From positions 55,614,001 through 55,678,000 of the forward strand of contig CM060733.1 of assembly GCA_030704615.1 (NCBI GenBank): a stretch of DNA of 64,000 nucleotides. The letters are read 5' to 3'. Below, piece by piece: positions 47,367 through 58,180 of the stretch (position 1 is the stretch's first letter; each line of letters starts with the position of its first letter). The stretch is from Takakia lepidozioides (taxonomy: Eukaryota; Streptophyta; Takakiopsida; Takakiales; Takakiaceae). The notes beneath the pieces were generated by a model. The model had not been told where the DNA came from and searched no databases. It was given only the letters and a program-made list of their open reading frames with translations. A program made the translations under genes and the position numbers.

Positions 47367-48420
47367 CAACTACTATAGACAATGTGTATAGTAGGATAGC
47401 AGAGCTACAGGAGGATGTAGACGGCCTGCAAACTCAGGTGGAGGACCTAGCATCAAATATTGACAAGAGAGTCTTTGTACCTGAGGAGTAGTTGATGGCT
47501 TCTTATTTACAAGCCAGAACTTTAGCTTTTCAGACTTCTTCGCAGGGGGTGCAGGAGATGTCAGTGGTACAAGAGCCAGTGCTACCAATACCACAACAAG
47601 TGACTGCAACAGTAGCTGACCTTGTTGTTACTACAGCCACACCACAGCCACCACAGCCTGAGGTATGGGGGGATGCTGCTTTTAACCCACCTAAAACTCC
47701 TGCTGCACGGGAGTACAGTCGGGCTATGATTATGCCCTTCAACCAAATTCCCATTGTGTTGGATTTGGCTTGGAAGGAATTTAGTCCTCCGCAGTCGTTG
47801 GCACATTACTATCAGATCATGCGCATTTAGCTGCCAGTGGCAACTAGGACTAGGGTTCTTCCAAACAATCGACCAATTGAGCATCATCACTTTGCAAGGT
47901 ACTGGCATGAGGCAAGTATCATGTTGAAGGAATTAATTGCCTTCTAAGTTGTACATGGATTCATTTATACCAAGACCAAGGAGGTAGCAAGTATTGTCAC
48001 GGGCTGCGGGTTATACTACGCTGCTTGTTTTCTGGCACGTTATCACATTGAGCAGCAGAAGATGCAATCGCGCTTTTTGAGTTATTCTAGTGGGGATCAT
48101 TGGATCTTACCTTCAGTGCCACCTCATATGTACCTATATGAGGCAAAAGTTATGATGCAAAAGGATTCTCAAATTCGTTCATGGTTTCATGCGGCCTGGA
48201 ACAATTTGTCAACACAGAAATTTGGGCCTGATGATATTTTCTTTAAGGGCCATGAGGCATGGAAAAACTTGCACAATTCACAAGTCATTGGTACCCCACT
48301 AACCTGGACAGACAAGGAGCTCAGGGTCTTCACCAATTTTGCCATTCAGCGCTTACAGCAAGTTTTGCAGTTTAAACTCCCAGACATGGTGGGACCACAT
48401 TGTATGCCCCAGAGGATTCG
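47367..48420 (+). pseudogene. Duplicated 3' part of the coiled-coil element gene
   Basis: 47367-47830 repeats 46297-46770 with few changes and carries its own stops (TAG at 47491, TAG after HYYQIMRI). It goes on into the conserved C-terminal block at 48062-48420 (HWILPSVPPHMYLYEAKVM, FKLPDMVGPHCMPQRI), which is missing in the first copy. Together with 44899-46782 this covers the whole protein, split by the LTR-like repeat. Confidence 0.65.
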
Positions 48421-48459
48421 AGTTAGAGTTCGACCGTTAAAACACCTCAGGGGGACACA

Positions 48460-48600
48460 ACCCAACACAGCCAGTCACAACCCGATACAGCCACCACAGC
48501 TTCACACAGCCCTACACAGCCCGACACAGCCAGTCACAACCCACCACAGCCTGATACAGCCAGTCACAGCTCGGCACAGCTGGGGAACAGTTATCATTGA
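48460..48600. repeat. CACAGC minisatellite
   Basis: About a dozen units of roughly 10 bp (consensus CACAGCCNGA or ACCACAGCC), the complement of the array at 22740-22850. It occupies the same place after the coiled-coil gene in both copies. Confidence 0.8.
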
Positions 48601-48654
48601 CAGGGAACCACGGTGGGGGAACAACATCTGAAAAAGGAACGTGTACTACAGGGA

Positions 48655-49215
48655 TGACGGTTAATTAGGAAAGCGGTTAGAACAGCTTGTAGGTAGAAAA
48701 AGCGAAGAGCGGGGGAGGTCGGAAATCACTTCACGGTAGGGGACTTCGGAGATCGGGGCTGGGAAATAGAGGGGAGAGCACATCTCTGAGGGGAAAGATG
48801 AAGAGCACGGAGTAGGAGAAGTGACGATCTGTTGTTACTTGATGAATGCAAGCTATAGAATTGTAATGTAGAGTAGATTAGAGACACCATGGCTTCAGCC
48901 TGATACTTGATAGATATTAATCTGATACATACTTCATACTCACACTGTGTAGAGAGACCTGAGTGAAGCTGTGGAATGAATGGATGGAACTTGATAGATT
49001 TCCAAAGCAAAATGATACTTAATTGCAGATAGTAAGGTAACTCGCTAACATGAATGTGGGAAGGAGCACAAATAGGAAACACCCCCATGATACACTAGCT
49101 GTAGGTCATGACTGATTGTTCTGAGCGGGCTGAGTGCTTAGAGATTTCCAACTCTTCTATCTTGGAGTTCCCACCACGGATAGCGAAGGGATGGGTGAGT
49201 AAAAGCCGCTCGACA
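48655..49215. repeat. 561-bp LTR-like repeat, copy 2
   Basis: Begins TGACGG and ends CGACA. It is preceded by a purine-rich stretch (CTGAAAAAGGAACG) that could be a polypurine tract in the direction of the coiled-coil gene, making this its 3' LTR. The right border abuts the truncated gypsy RNase H region. Confidence 0.75.
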
Positions 49216-50229
49216 ACTCGCAAAATATATTGGATGATCAAATGATTTTTCATCCTTCTGACTTAAAACGCTACCAATAGCATAGTTTGAAGCATCCACA
49301 TAAACCTGGAACTCTTTATTCCAATCGGGGGAAATCAAGATAGCCGCCTTTATCAATCGACCTTTTAATTCATGAAAAGAATGTTGGCATTCTTTTGTCC
49401 ACTGTTGCTCGGCATCGTGTTTCAATAATTGCGTCAATGGTAAGGCAATTTCGGCATACCGATGGATAAAGCGGCGATAGTAACCCACATGGCCCAAAAA
49501 GGCACGTACCTCTGTCACTGTCGTGGGGGTAGGTAATTGGACAACAATCTCAATCTTGGTGGGGTCAGTCGATATCCCTTGAATTGATACAATATGGCCT
49601 AAAAGCTTCCCCTTGGTAACCAGAAATTGACATTTTCCGGCATTCAGAGAGATTCCATACTCCATACGTTTTTGAAAGCACAGCTCCAACATCTCAGCAT
49701 GTGTTGCTTTGCTGCTAAAGACACAAAAATCATCCATGAATAGACGCAAATAATCCTGAAAGGCGGCAGTCATCACGCGTTGAAACGTAGCATGAGCATT
49801 GCAAAGTCCGAAGGGCATGACTTTATAGGCATAAGTGCCCCAATCGGTGGTAAAAGTAGTCTTAGGCCGATCCTCTTCTGCGATCGTGATCTGATTATAA
49901 CCAGAAAAACCATCGAGGAAAGAATAACACTCATGGCCCGCTACTGCATCCAAAATAGTATCAGTGAAAGGTAATGGAAAATAATCCTTTCGAGTCCCGC
50001 TATAAGGTACAGGATAAATGAATCCAGCAGCTAACAATTTGTCCAACTTTTCTTTAACCAACATAGAATATTTAGGATTCAATCGATGTTGGCGTTGCCG
50101 TACTGGCATTGCTCCTTCCTCCAATATAATGCGATGCTGGCAAATTTCTGGGGGTACACCCCGAAGATCAGTATAGGTCCATGCAAAAGCCGTACGATGT
50201 TTCTGGAAGAACTCCTTCCACATAGACAA
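49216..50229 (-). CDS. pol: Reverse transcriptase and start of RNase H, second gypsy element
   Basis: RT blocks are in order: PVRQRQHRLNPKYS, FLDGFSGYNQITIAEE, MPFGLCNAHATFQRVMT, LRLFMDDFCVFSSK (catalytic FMDD), KCQFLVTKGKLLGH and LGHVGYYRRFIHRYA. RNase H begins with FQVYVDASNYAIGSVLSQKD, then stops in homology at about 49216 where the LTR-like repeat starts. The rest of RNase H and all of integrase are missing. A short frame runs uninterrupted through RT, so this copy is less damaged than the first gypsy element. Confidence 0.9.
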
Positions 50230-50394
50230 TTCATTTGATGGGATTGCGCATAAATAATAATGTCATTGGGCTCAGCAGCTGTATTCAAACTCAAGGTTTG
50301 ATAGGGGTCCTTCTTTACCAATGGAGCACGGTTATCATCAGCCGAGTCATACCACGCGATATCTTCCGACGTGGTGGCCTCTTCCCACTCAGAT

Positions 50395-51153
50395 TCATGC
50401 TGCACCAAATCGGGCTCCCTCCCATCGCAAGATAGCATCATCAGAGTCACTATCGAAATCACCATGCCAGGGGTACTCCCCTAGATTAGCACAGTGGTAG
50501 ATCCGCTGGCTCCGTGTATGTTTAGGTGACAATGGTAGGACTTGAAGATCACTATCGGTGTCAGTGGTCCTCTCGTCAGCTTCAGAGGTAAACCCAGATT
50601 CTATCTCCTGTGTCTCCCCATGATATGCTACTGGGTACATTTGCAACACCACCTTTTGTTCTCCTTTACCCAAAGTCAAAGTGCCTTTCCCCCAATCATT
50701 TTTAGCTTTAGACTGGAACAACCAAGAATAGGCCGAGACATTTAGTCGGAAGACAACATAATCAATGGAATACTCAATAGCAACAATTATAGTTGGGACG
50801 GCAGTCAGGACGCCCATTGGTTTGACACGGCTTTGATCGGCCATCCGCAACACCAATCGAGTGTTCTGTAAACCACCAAGTCCTAGCTCCTCCATTGTGT
50901 CGGAACTCATTAAGTTGACACTAGAACCATCGTCAATTTGAACTCCAGTAATAACAACGCCATCTATTGTCACATCAAGGACGGGGGCACTTGGATCCGG
51001 ATTGAGTGTGGATATGCTCACTTCATGGACATCATTATTCGATGCCTGTTTCCGCACTAGAGATGACTGCAAAGAAGCCCGGCATTGCGATAGCCAACAG
51101 CTGCCGCAAAGAAATAGCAGGTTGCAAAGTGTCCTGGTCCTTAAGTATATCAT
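50395..51153 (-). CDS. pro: Aspartic protease region, second gypsy element
   Basis: Reads VLDVTIDGVVITGVQIDDGS, then SVNLMSSDTMEELGL. The IDDGS box replaces the usual D-T/S-G-A/S and is followed by the expected hydrophobic pattern. The second half (YVVFRLNVSAYSWLFQSKAK) is as in retropepsins, followed by an acidic linker (TDSDLQVLPLSPKHTRSQ) leading to RT. It would cleave the polyprotein. Confidence 0.8.
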   Translation of the reverse strand: MIYLRTRTLCNLLFLCGSCWLSQCRASLQSSLVRKQASNNDVHEVSISTLNPDPSAPVLDVTIDGVVITGVQIDDGSSVNLMSSDTMEELGLGGLQNTRLVLRMADQSRVKPMGVLTAVPTIIVAIEYSIDYVVFRLNVSAYSWLFQSKAKNDWGKGTLTLGKGEQKVVLQMYPVAYHGETQEIESGFTSEADERTTDTDSDLQVLPLSPKHTRSQRIYHCANLGEYPWHGDFDSDSDDAILRWEGARFGAA

Positions 51154-51738
51154 AATGAACCAAGCCCTTAGTCAGTGCCATGACCCTTCTCCGTTGAGAC
51201 CCCTTGGGATGTCCTATCTTGCCATTGCCCATTTTCGGACCAGTATACTTCCCTCTATTTCTCCGCTAGACTGGCTCCGTTCTGGATTGGGGTATCGCAA
51301 CTGAGATGACAGGATCCGGGTCGATAGAGTCCACGATAGTGGAAGGTGGATGGACAACCAAACTAGACGATATCATCGTTGGTATCGGATGAATATCGGG
51401 CATAATGGGCAAAGATTGTTGTACCTCCTCGATTGGCTTGCAGTTCATGCTATCGGGGGTTTTTAAGGCAGAGTCTTCCACGATAGGGTCCATCGGCAAT
51501 AACTTACGAGCTCTGGTGGTAACCGCTTTAACCATGGGATTATCTGTCTCAGCATTAAAATAATGAGATTGCAAAGGGGTATCGGCTGCTTCCATCTTGC
51601 CTTGCCTTTCAACGTGGCTATCTTATCAGCCAAATTCATATCACTCACACATTCTTGTACTGTTACTCAGTTCACAACTCGATTGGTATTAGTATTTCCA
51701 AAAGAATGTGATGGCCCTGCAGTTGGTGGTACTGGTCC

Positions 51739-52068
51739 TCAACCAGGAGGTGTAGGGATTGATGAAGTTTGCTGATGGATGGGATTTTGGGGGTATGGAC
51801 TCTCACATTGTTTAGCAGTATGTCCCTGACCTCCACAACGCCCACAAAGCAGGATATAATCAACCAGGGCTTTCGGATTAGGGCATAATTCGCTAGCAAT
51901 ATGTCCAATCTCATGACAACGATAGCAAACCGGATATTGACCATTCCTCAATCGTCGAGCCGGTGGCCGATAAGGAGCATTGGTCTGTTGTGGATACATC
52001 TGCTGCTGTTGGCCTCCTCCGCCCCCGTAGGTTTGATCATAAGCTCCCTGAGGTGGTATCCCCCGCAT
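51739..52068 (-). CDS. gag: Second zinc-knuckle pair, second gypsy element
   Basis: CYRCHEIGHIASELC and CGRCGGQGHTAKQC, preceded by a Gly/Gln-rich stretch. Together with the pair in the upstream Gag frame this gives four zinc knuckles, more than is usual. A frame break separates it from 52125-53579; the part 51154-51738 continues with shifts toward the protease. Confidence 0.8.
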   Translation of the reverse strand: MRGIPPQGAYDQTYGGGGGQQQQMYPQQTNAPYRPPARRLRNGQYPVCYRCHEIGHIASELCPNPKALVDYILLCGRCGGQGHTAKQCESPYPQNPIHQQTSSIPTPPG

Positions 52069-52124
52069 TGTCGAGTAGGCTGATTAGCCGACTGGTACCA
52101 GCTCTGGGGTCCTCGAGTTGGTCT

Positions 52125-53579
52125 CTAGGGTTGCTGAATCTGGGGAGGTTGGTCAGACCATTGAATAGCCACATGCTGGTTGGCAGATGGTGGGGTCAAC
52201 CCGATTTGATTGACATCCCAACCCGTCCTTGGTTTATTCTTTATTGGAGTTAGACCCATGGCCGATTGTAAATGCCAACATTGTAATATCACATGTCCTG
52301 TTTTACCACAATAACCACATTTAGCAGCAGCTCCATTAATGGGATTGGTCACTGGGCCCACTGGGCACTCATTAGCAAGATGTCCATGAACCTGACAATT
52401 AGAACACCACATATTGGGTCGCTGATTATTTGGCTTGGGTCTCCCTTCTCGTTTAGAGGCTAATTGCATGGAGAGTTCCTCCATTTTCTTAGTCAATGCA
52501 GCAATTTGCCCTTCTTGTGGGTCAACTACTACACCAGCTGGTAGTTGATTTTGCAAAGATACAGGGGCATACATTCCCACAGTAGACTGAATTGAAGGCG
52601 GAGACATAGTCACTGGAGCTGATGATGCTTGTGGGGCCCAGGAATCAGTATCAAACAGTGTCGTGGGCCCAACTGAATAAGTAGTGACATTAATAGTCTC
52701 CCATAACTTAGCCCGATTAATTGCTGCCTGTAAATCGGCAGGAATACCTTCTTTAACAAAACGTTTCAGTTCTGCTGGAGCCAACCCTTCTACAAATAGG
52801 CCCATCTGCATATGGTTAGGAATATTATGATTCTTCCATCGCCGAAGAATATCCTCTAGGCGGCCTACAAATGAATCGACCGACTCGCCTTTCACCATAT
52901 GGAAATTTGTCAGTTGCTCCCGTAGACGATCGGTAAAACCCAAGGGTCGAAACCGTGTTAGGAAAGCTGTTTTTAAGGTGTTCCAATCAGGAAATGCTCC
53001 ATGCTGTTGTCGATCATACCATTGAAATGCTAATTCCCGCAAAGTAGCAGGGAACATTGTCAACCAATAGAATTCCGTCCTGGCATTATTAGCAATACAA
53101 GCTGTCATAAATTGAGCCAAATGGCGGTCAGGATCTGACCCTTGCAACCCCGTAAATTGTGGCAGGGGCGATACATTGACAGTTTTATCGTTAGGCGTTC
53201 CCACATTCACCACCACCGGAATTGATTGGAGAGTAGCCACAATTGGTACTGCCGCCATTGGTACTAGTACAATAGGTGATACAATAGGTGGTGCAAGGAC
53301 TGCAATAGGGGACACGATAGGTGGTGCCGATGCAGCTGCCTGTGCGGCTAATAATGCTCGTCGTGCTATCGGGACTGCCAATCGATCGGATCTGGCTTTA
53401 GCCTTATGTTTGGCGGTTACGGGAGATTCTCTCATACCCCATAACCCCTTCTTCTTAATTGACAATACAAGATGATCTCCTCGATTTCTTGCAACAGTCA
53501 ATTCAAGTGTTCTTGACGTTTCCTCTTCTTCAGGCAATAGTTGAATCTGCTCCTCTTGCGCTATCGCCAGAGCTAGCAT
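52125..53579 (-). CDS. gag: Gag, second gypsy element
   Basis: 484 codons. A hydrophobic/Pro-rich repeat region (APPIVSPI, twice) precedes a Retrotrans_gag capsid region: LPQFTGLQGSDPDRHLAQFM, ELAFQWYDRQQHGAFPDW, LKTAFLTRFRPLGFTDRL and GESVDSFVGRLEDILRRW. Two zinc knuckles follow (CSNCQVHGHLANEC and CGYCGKTGHVILQC). The frame is intact over its whole length, suggesting relative youth. Confidence 0.9.
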   Translation of the reverse strand: MLALAIAQEEQIQLLPEEEETSRTLELTVARNRGDHLVLSIKKKGLWGMRESPVTAKHKAKARSDRLAVPIARRALLAAQAAASAPPIVSPIAVLAPPIVSPIVLVPMAAVPIVATLQSIPVVVNVGTPNDKTVNVSPLPQFTGLQGSDPDRHLAQFMTACIANNARTEFYWLTMFPATLRELAFQWYDRQQHGAFPDWNTLKTAFLTRFRPLGFTDRLREQLTNFHMVKGESVDSFVGRLEDILRRWKNHNIPNHMQMGLFVEGLAPAELKRFVKEGIPADLQAAINRAKLWETINVTTYSVGPTTLFDTDSWAPQASSAPVTMSPPSIQSTVGMYAPVSLQNQLPAGVVVDPQEGQIAALTKKMEELSMQLASKREGRPKPNNQRPNMWCSNCQVHGHLANECPVGPVTNPINGAAAKCGYCGKTGHVILQCWHLQSAMGLTPIKNKPRTGWDVNQIGLTPPSANQHVAIQWSDQPPQIQQP

Positions 53580-53846
53580 CTCTACTTTTTGTTAACTGAG
53601 AACAGGGAGGCTCAACTGTCTCTCGCGCCTTCTTCTGAGTCCAAAAACATTCCGGGATCTCTGCCTTCTTATGCTGCTTACATAAACTACAATAAGGACG
53701 TAGTTTGAAACCAGGTGGGAAAACCTTACTATTACGAGTAATTTCCCCCATCATCTCGTAATCCCTCAACAGAAAGTAATTATCTTGAAATTTTAGTAAA
53801 GCATCACTATAGCAAACCGCATCGTCTTTCCCTGGCAGCGGCGCCA
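53530..53846 (-). CDS. gag: N-terminal extension of the second gypsy Gag
   Basis: A frame overlapping the Gag frame carries CYSDALLKFQDNYFLLRDYE and CSLCKQHKKAEIPECF, a small Cys-rich segment. It begins at the primer-binding site itself (TTGGCGCCGCTGCC reads as LAPLP), so translation probably starts inside. A one-base shift would join it to Gag. Confidence 0.55.
53829..53846 (-). other. tRNA-Asp-type primer-binding site
   Basis: The minus strand reads TGGCGCCGCTGCCAGGGA, matching the TGGCGCCGTTGCCGGGGA primer site used by plant Tat/Athila-like gypsy elements except at two positions. The LTR end would be the ...ATTACA seven bases upstream; the LTR itself is not recognisable beyond that. Confidence 0.8.
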
Positions 53847-53944
53847 AAAAGATGTAATATAAAACTAAAAGAGGATGAATTAGTTCTAAAGTTCGTTCAC
53901 TGGGGAAAGCACTATACGGTTGTAAAATAATGATGCTAGGCTAT

Positions 53945-53947
<3 letters not shown>

Positions 53948-53984
<37 letters not shown>
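53948..53984. repeat. (TC)n microsatellite
   Basis: Roughly eighteen uninterrupted TC dinucleotides. Confidence 0.95.
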
Positions 53985-53986
<2 letters not shown>

Positions 53987-54362
53987 TTGGATCAACTTTT
54001 AGTACCAGTCATCCTCATCTAACACGATCATCATTCTTCCACATTCATAAATATTCCCTCCATCTTCTATTAACTCTGCACCATCGGCTGAAATTAAATA
54101 CCATTGCTCAACTATATTCTTCCTCCAATAATCTCTCTGATACAAAGCAGATCCAAGCTACAATAAAAACCCCTTAAGCTGCATTAACAGAGAGCAACAC
54201 CTAAACCCAAGAGGCGGGAGCTAACAGGAAGCTGCAGGGCAAACCCAAGAAGCAGCCCACTAATTCAAGCTGCCAAAAGAGAGCGCTTTAGCCTTGCCCT
54301 TCTTGAAAGATTTCTTTTGTCTCCAATTAACTTCTAGCTCGTCCCCACCAATAGGGGAGCAC
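53985..54362. other. No gene seen
   Basis: AT-rich sequence, probably the decayed 5' LTR of the second gypsy element or its flank; I could not match it elsewhere in the window. Confidence 0.35.
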
Positions 54363-55601
54363 ATGGAGCTAAGCGAGCTGCCACTCCGGTGGGATGCTGT
54401 CATTCCAATGAACCCTTGATTCCGACAATCTGGTGCAGATCAGCCCTCCTCTGCCCCAAGATTGGTCGAAGTCTTGAAGGAGCTTAAGACTCCTCCTTTC
54501 CCCGCATCTGGAAAGAGCTGAACCCATCAGCACCCATGCCTTGCGGGCCTCAGACATGATATCTGAGTGAGTCACAAAAAGCACAGACCTGACAGAGAAA
54601 GGCTTACCCGAGTAGACGAGACCACATCTGGCCTTCCAGAAATTCCACATAACGTGAGCCCTGAGTACTAGTGCAGCCCAGACCAGGCATTTAGACCACA
54701 CCCCTCCACCGTGAAAATTTAGAAGCAACACTTCTGGAGCATTCCTAGGCACTGGATTCCAGAGGTCATAAAAAGGAAGGACTCTAGACCAAAGGTAAAT
54801 TGACAATGGACAAGAAACAAAGCAGTGCTCCAAGGGTTCTGGGATCCCAGTTCTGCAGGAAATGCAGTAAGGGGGTGAGCCAGGAAAACAAATCTTGAGT
54901 GGGAGAATTCCATTAATAAGTTTCCATAGAAAGCCAGAAACCTTGGCTGCACGATCCTTCCGCTAGACATCTTTCCAAATACCTTTCCAAACAGTTGGGC
55001 CATCCCGCAGGTGAGCCCACTTCGTACTCCATTTTAAATCCATGTCAAGCACCAGGTTGAGAAGGTTGTAACCGAGTTTCATCATATAAGAAAAGAAAGA
55101 AGAATGGAGTCTATCACTCCAATACCACTCTTCGGGGTCTCAGCAGAGGGGTTCACAGTCCCTGTGGCCATGCAGAAGACCCGAATTGCATAGCAAGAAT
55201 ACTCCGGAACAATAGCTGGGCTGGGAGAATGCAGGAAGCCAGAGTCATAGGCCACAAATTTCCAACCAGATAACATACTACCGGCTCGAGACAAAGCATA
55301 AAAAGCAGATTGAGATGAGCCAAAGTCGAAGGCAAGCCAGGCTGGAAGGCTCCTTATGTTGATTGGGAAGGAGGATAGAGAAAGCTAGGAAGAGAACCCT
55401 GATGTGAAACAACAGAGATTTATCCATCTCAATGTTCCCCTGGAGGTGGAGATGGCCCTCGATATCAGCCTTAAAGCCCAGACCTGATGCCATCCTGTCA
55501 TCGAAGGAGAGAACCAAGAGTACCATGCTGCTGGGATGAGGAGATGCCATCCATGCAGGGGTAGAGGAGGCTGTGTTCGTGTCATCTAGGATGGGCAACA
55601 T
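54363..55601 (-). mobile_element. LINE ORF2 C-terminal fragment
   Basis: In shifting frames the minus strand reads DDTNTASSTP (possibly after the RT catalytic box), VWKGIWKDV, KVSGFLWKLINGILPLKICF, then YCISCRTGIPEPLEHCFVSC and PLSIYLWSRVLPFYDLW. The last two are the C-terminal zinc region (zf-RVT type) of plant LINE ORF2. Frames break near 54960 and 55290. It differs from the LINE family at 14-20 kb. Confidence 0.75.
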
Positions 55602-56232
55602 GTATTAATGTGGGATGTTAGCTATGATAGTGCTCCAAGCCCTTGCCCTCCACCTGCCAACCACTTCAGCCACAGCATCCTCCGAGGCAAATTGATTTTG
55701 TGATATGATGCTAGCAATGTGAGTGAAACCTGACCCTCCCAAAAAGCCCATCTCGGAGACTGTTGGAGGGGGGGCTGCTATTTCATGAGCCATGAGCCAT
55801 GAGCGGCATGAGCCATGAGCAGAGTCGTAAGTGTGGAAAAAAACATGAGCAGCACTATTTTCCGGAAATGAGTGTCCGCGGGAATAGGGTTTAGGGTGCC
55901 ACGGTCATAGGGGGAGAAGGACCTCCCGATGAAGGAGGTTCGGCAATGTTATTTAGAATTATATATTGAAAGGCAATGTTTCGCGAATGGTAGGGTGGTA
56001 CTGCTCTGTACAATGGGGGCCCATTTCAGCCTACCAGCCATTTGCAAAATTCACCCACACTCCCAATCCCAAACGAAATGAGCAATGACGCATTCTCGGA
56101 ACGATGGACACAGAATAGAATAAAAAGAGGGCACAATGAGGTTTTTATTGATCCACATGAATTGCATTTGAAGCACGTCTACTGTGCTGATTGTGCCCTC
56201 AAATCTTGAGCCCTGTGCCTACTGAATACAAG
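55602..56232. other. No gene seen; GCCATGAGC repeats
   Basis: Four near-identical (GCCATGAGC) units lie at about 55789-55823. The rest shows no coding signal. Confidence 0.5.
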
Positions 56233-57061
56233 TCACGTTGTCAATGGGACTTCGACTGCTCTCAGAACTAGCTCATGAGTCCTGGGGCTCCTCCATGTAA
56301 AGTCGATTGCAGCCGTTGTACCGCCCCTAGTGATGTTCACCACAATGTCCTGCCCTTCAATCATACCACCATCGAATATCGAAATCTTCACGTTTTCGTC
56401 GTCCACACCAATGCGAATGTCCCCATACAATGGAGAAGAGGAGCGCACTCCCTGGAGAATAGGTCTCTCCGATGGAGTCCACCCACGTCCAGTGGCAGCA
56501 GTTCCACCGCAACAGCATAGCAGTGCGCCTTCTTCTGCATGGGTGACCGTCGTAGCTGGGAAAATCGGAATCGAGGATGCGCAGGAGCCACGGACTCCTC
56601 AAACCAAGATCGTCACCCCGCTCGAAGGCGTAGTGGCCTACGATATACTCAAAAGCCACCAATGTTTCCACAATCGAACCAGTATCTTCTGTGTAATCTG
56701 TGTACCAGATAACAATGTCTCCCGATGTGGCCGAATACATTGCATAATCGATGCCTCCAAAGGGGCAGTCGTCCCGGTTCCGGAAGCACGGCATCCTTGC
56801 AAAGGAGGACCTGAGGACGACTTGGATGCCGATGACCTTGCGGACAGCTACGAAGCCCTTAGATTTTGGAAATGATACGAAGCGGAAGAGCAGTCCGGCC
56901 TCCAATAATGGAGCATCTGGGTCACACGTACCCACCGACGGAGGTGGAACGTGTTCATCACGCCAGCGGTGGATGAAGCCATATATCTTTCTCATCAACA
57001 AGTTATAGTTTGAGATCTGCCACCGAAGTCCATCCCCCCGGATGGAAATTCGGCGCCGCAT
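56233..57061 (-). pseudogene. Unknown Cys-rich protein, copy 1 (frameshifted)
   Basis: From ATG at 57061 the frame reads ARMPCFRNRDDCPFGGIDYA, SGDIVIWYTDYTEDTG, HYAFERGDDLGLRSPWLLRI and LRWNCCHWTWVDSIGETYS. A one-base shift at about 56443-56455 then leads to SPLYGDIRIGVDDENVKISI, FDGGMIEGQDIVV and ELVLRAVEVPLTT followed by a stop at 56233. It is clearly a paralog of the plus-strand gene at 57222-57923. No known domain is recognised; alternation of aromatic and acidic residues suggests a beta-rich fold. The initiator ATG lies inside a copy of the GCGGCGCCGC palindrome. Confidence 0.7.
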
Positions 57062-57221
57062 TTACATCGAAGAGGGGATGGACTTCGTCGTGTCCAGTGG
57101 CTATCGGCCCACCTGGCAGTGACTGCCCATAGTTTGCATGGCAGGGTAGGAAACTAAAACGGCTACATTCATGCAGCAGCCAATCTTCATCGGTCCAGGA
57201 TCCTGTAGGGGGGAAATTTAA

Positions 57222-57923
57222 ATGTGCCCTGGAGAGTTTGTGAGGGATTGCAGCGTTAGCTTGAACTTTTTCCAGCCACCGCGCTGCTCCTCCTCCATCC
57301 GGGAGCTGCTGTCATTGAGCGTACTCCGCTACTCTTTTTCAAGGATGCCGTGCCGCCAAAATCCAGCCGACTGCCCTTATCATGGCCACGATTATGCTAT
57401 GTTCAAACCAGAATCAGGAGACATCATTGTCTGGCTCTCTGTTTTCACAGACGCTGCTGGAATCAAGCAAGAGTCTTTGCGCGCAATGGAGTATCTGGAG
57501 GGCTATTACCGCTTTGAGCGAGGTGAGGGCGAGGGTCAATGCGGTCCGTGGGTCCTGAAAATTGTTGACCTCGATATACCAAGCTGGAAACGGATGCCGG
57601 ATAGATCACGCACGGCCTCGCTTTGGCGCTGGAACTGCTGCCAGTGGACCAGGGAGGACGGCACCGGGGAAAACTATATACGTGCAGATCACTCCGCTCT
57701 TCCAGTGTATGGAGACATTCGGCTGCGTTGCGAAGACGAATCGAACGGGCACATGAGGCCCACAGTGACCTTGTCAATGTATGATGGTGGTATCATTGAT
57801 GGACATGACATTGTCGCCGGCTCCAGCAAGGGCAGCAGAACGACCGAATTGCAGTTTACCTCGAGGTGCCGCAGCAGTGATGAGCTTGTTTTGAGGGGTA
57901 TCGAAGTTCCGTCGACTTGGTGA
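57222..57923 (+). CDS. Unknown Cys-rich protein, copy 2 (intact)
   Basis: 233 codons from ATG at 57222 to TGA. Conserved blocks shared with the neighbour: FSRMPCRQNPADCPYHGHDY, ESGDIIVWLSVFTDAAG, YYRFERGEGEGQCGPWVLKI, WRWNCCQWTREDGTGENY, PVYGDIRLRCEDE, SMYDGGIIDGHDIV and DELVLRGIEVPSTW. Similarity starts around residue 40, so the first 40 residues may be variable or the true start later. No signal peptide or membrane segment is evident. The two genes point away from each other with about 160 bp between starts, so they may share a promoter; function unknown. Confidence 0.7.
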   Translation: MCPGEFVRDCSVSLNFFQPPRCSSSIRELLSLSVLRYSFSRMPCRQNPADCPYHGHDYAMFKPESGDIIVWLSVFTDAAGIKQESLRAMEYLEGYYRFERGEGEGQCGPWVLKIVDLDIPSWKRMPDRSRTASLWRWNCCQWTREDGTGENYIRADHSALPVYGDIRLRCEDESNGHMRPTVTLSMYDGGIIDGHDIVAGSSKGSRTTELQFTSRCRSSDELVLRGIEVPSTW

Positions 57924-58180
57924 AGCCCATGTAGAAGGAGGAAGGGCTTAGTTTTGTCTGCAGTTGGTAAATGTGAGACATCGTGTCCGATCAATAAACC
58001 CATCGTACCTCACTTCTGTATGATTGTGTTTCATTGTGTTGAATAACTGTCGGAATTGGCCCACTGTTTACAATTTGATGTCTCATTTCTACAATGTGTC
58101 TGTCCGGATGAATATAGCAGAGTAACCGGTATGTGAGTCATGTGTCAAGAATATACCAGAGTAACGCCATGTCGGACATT

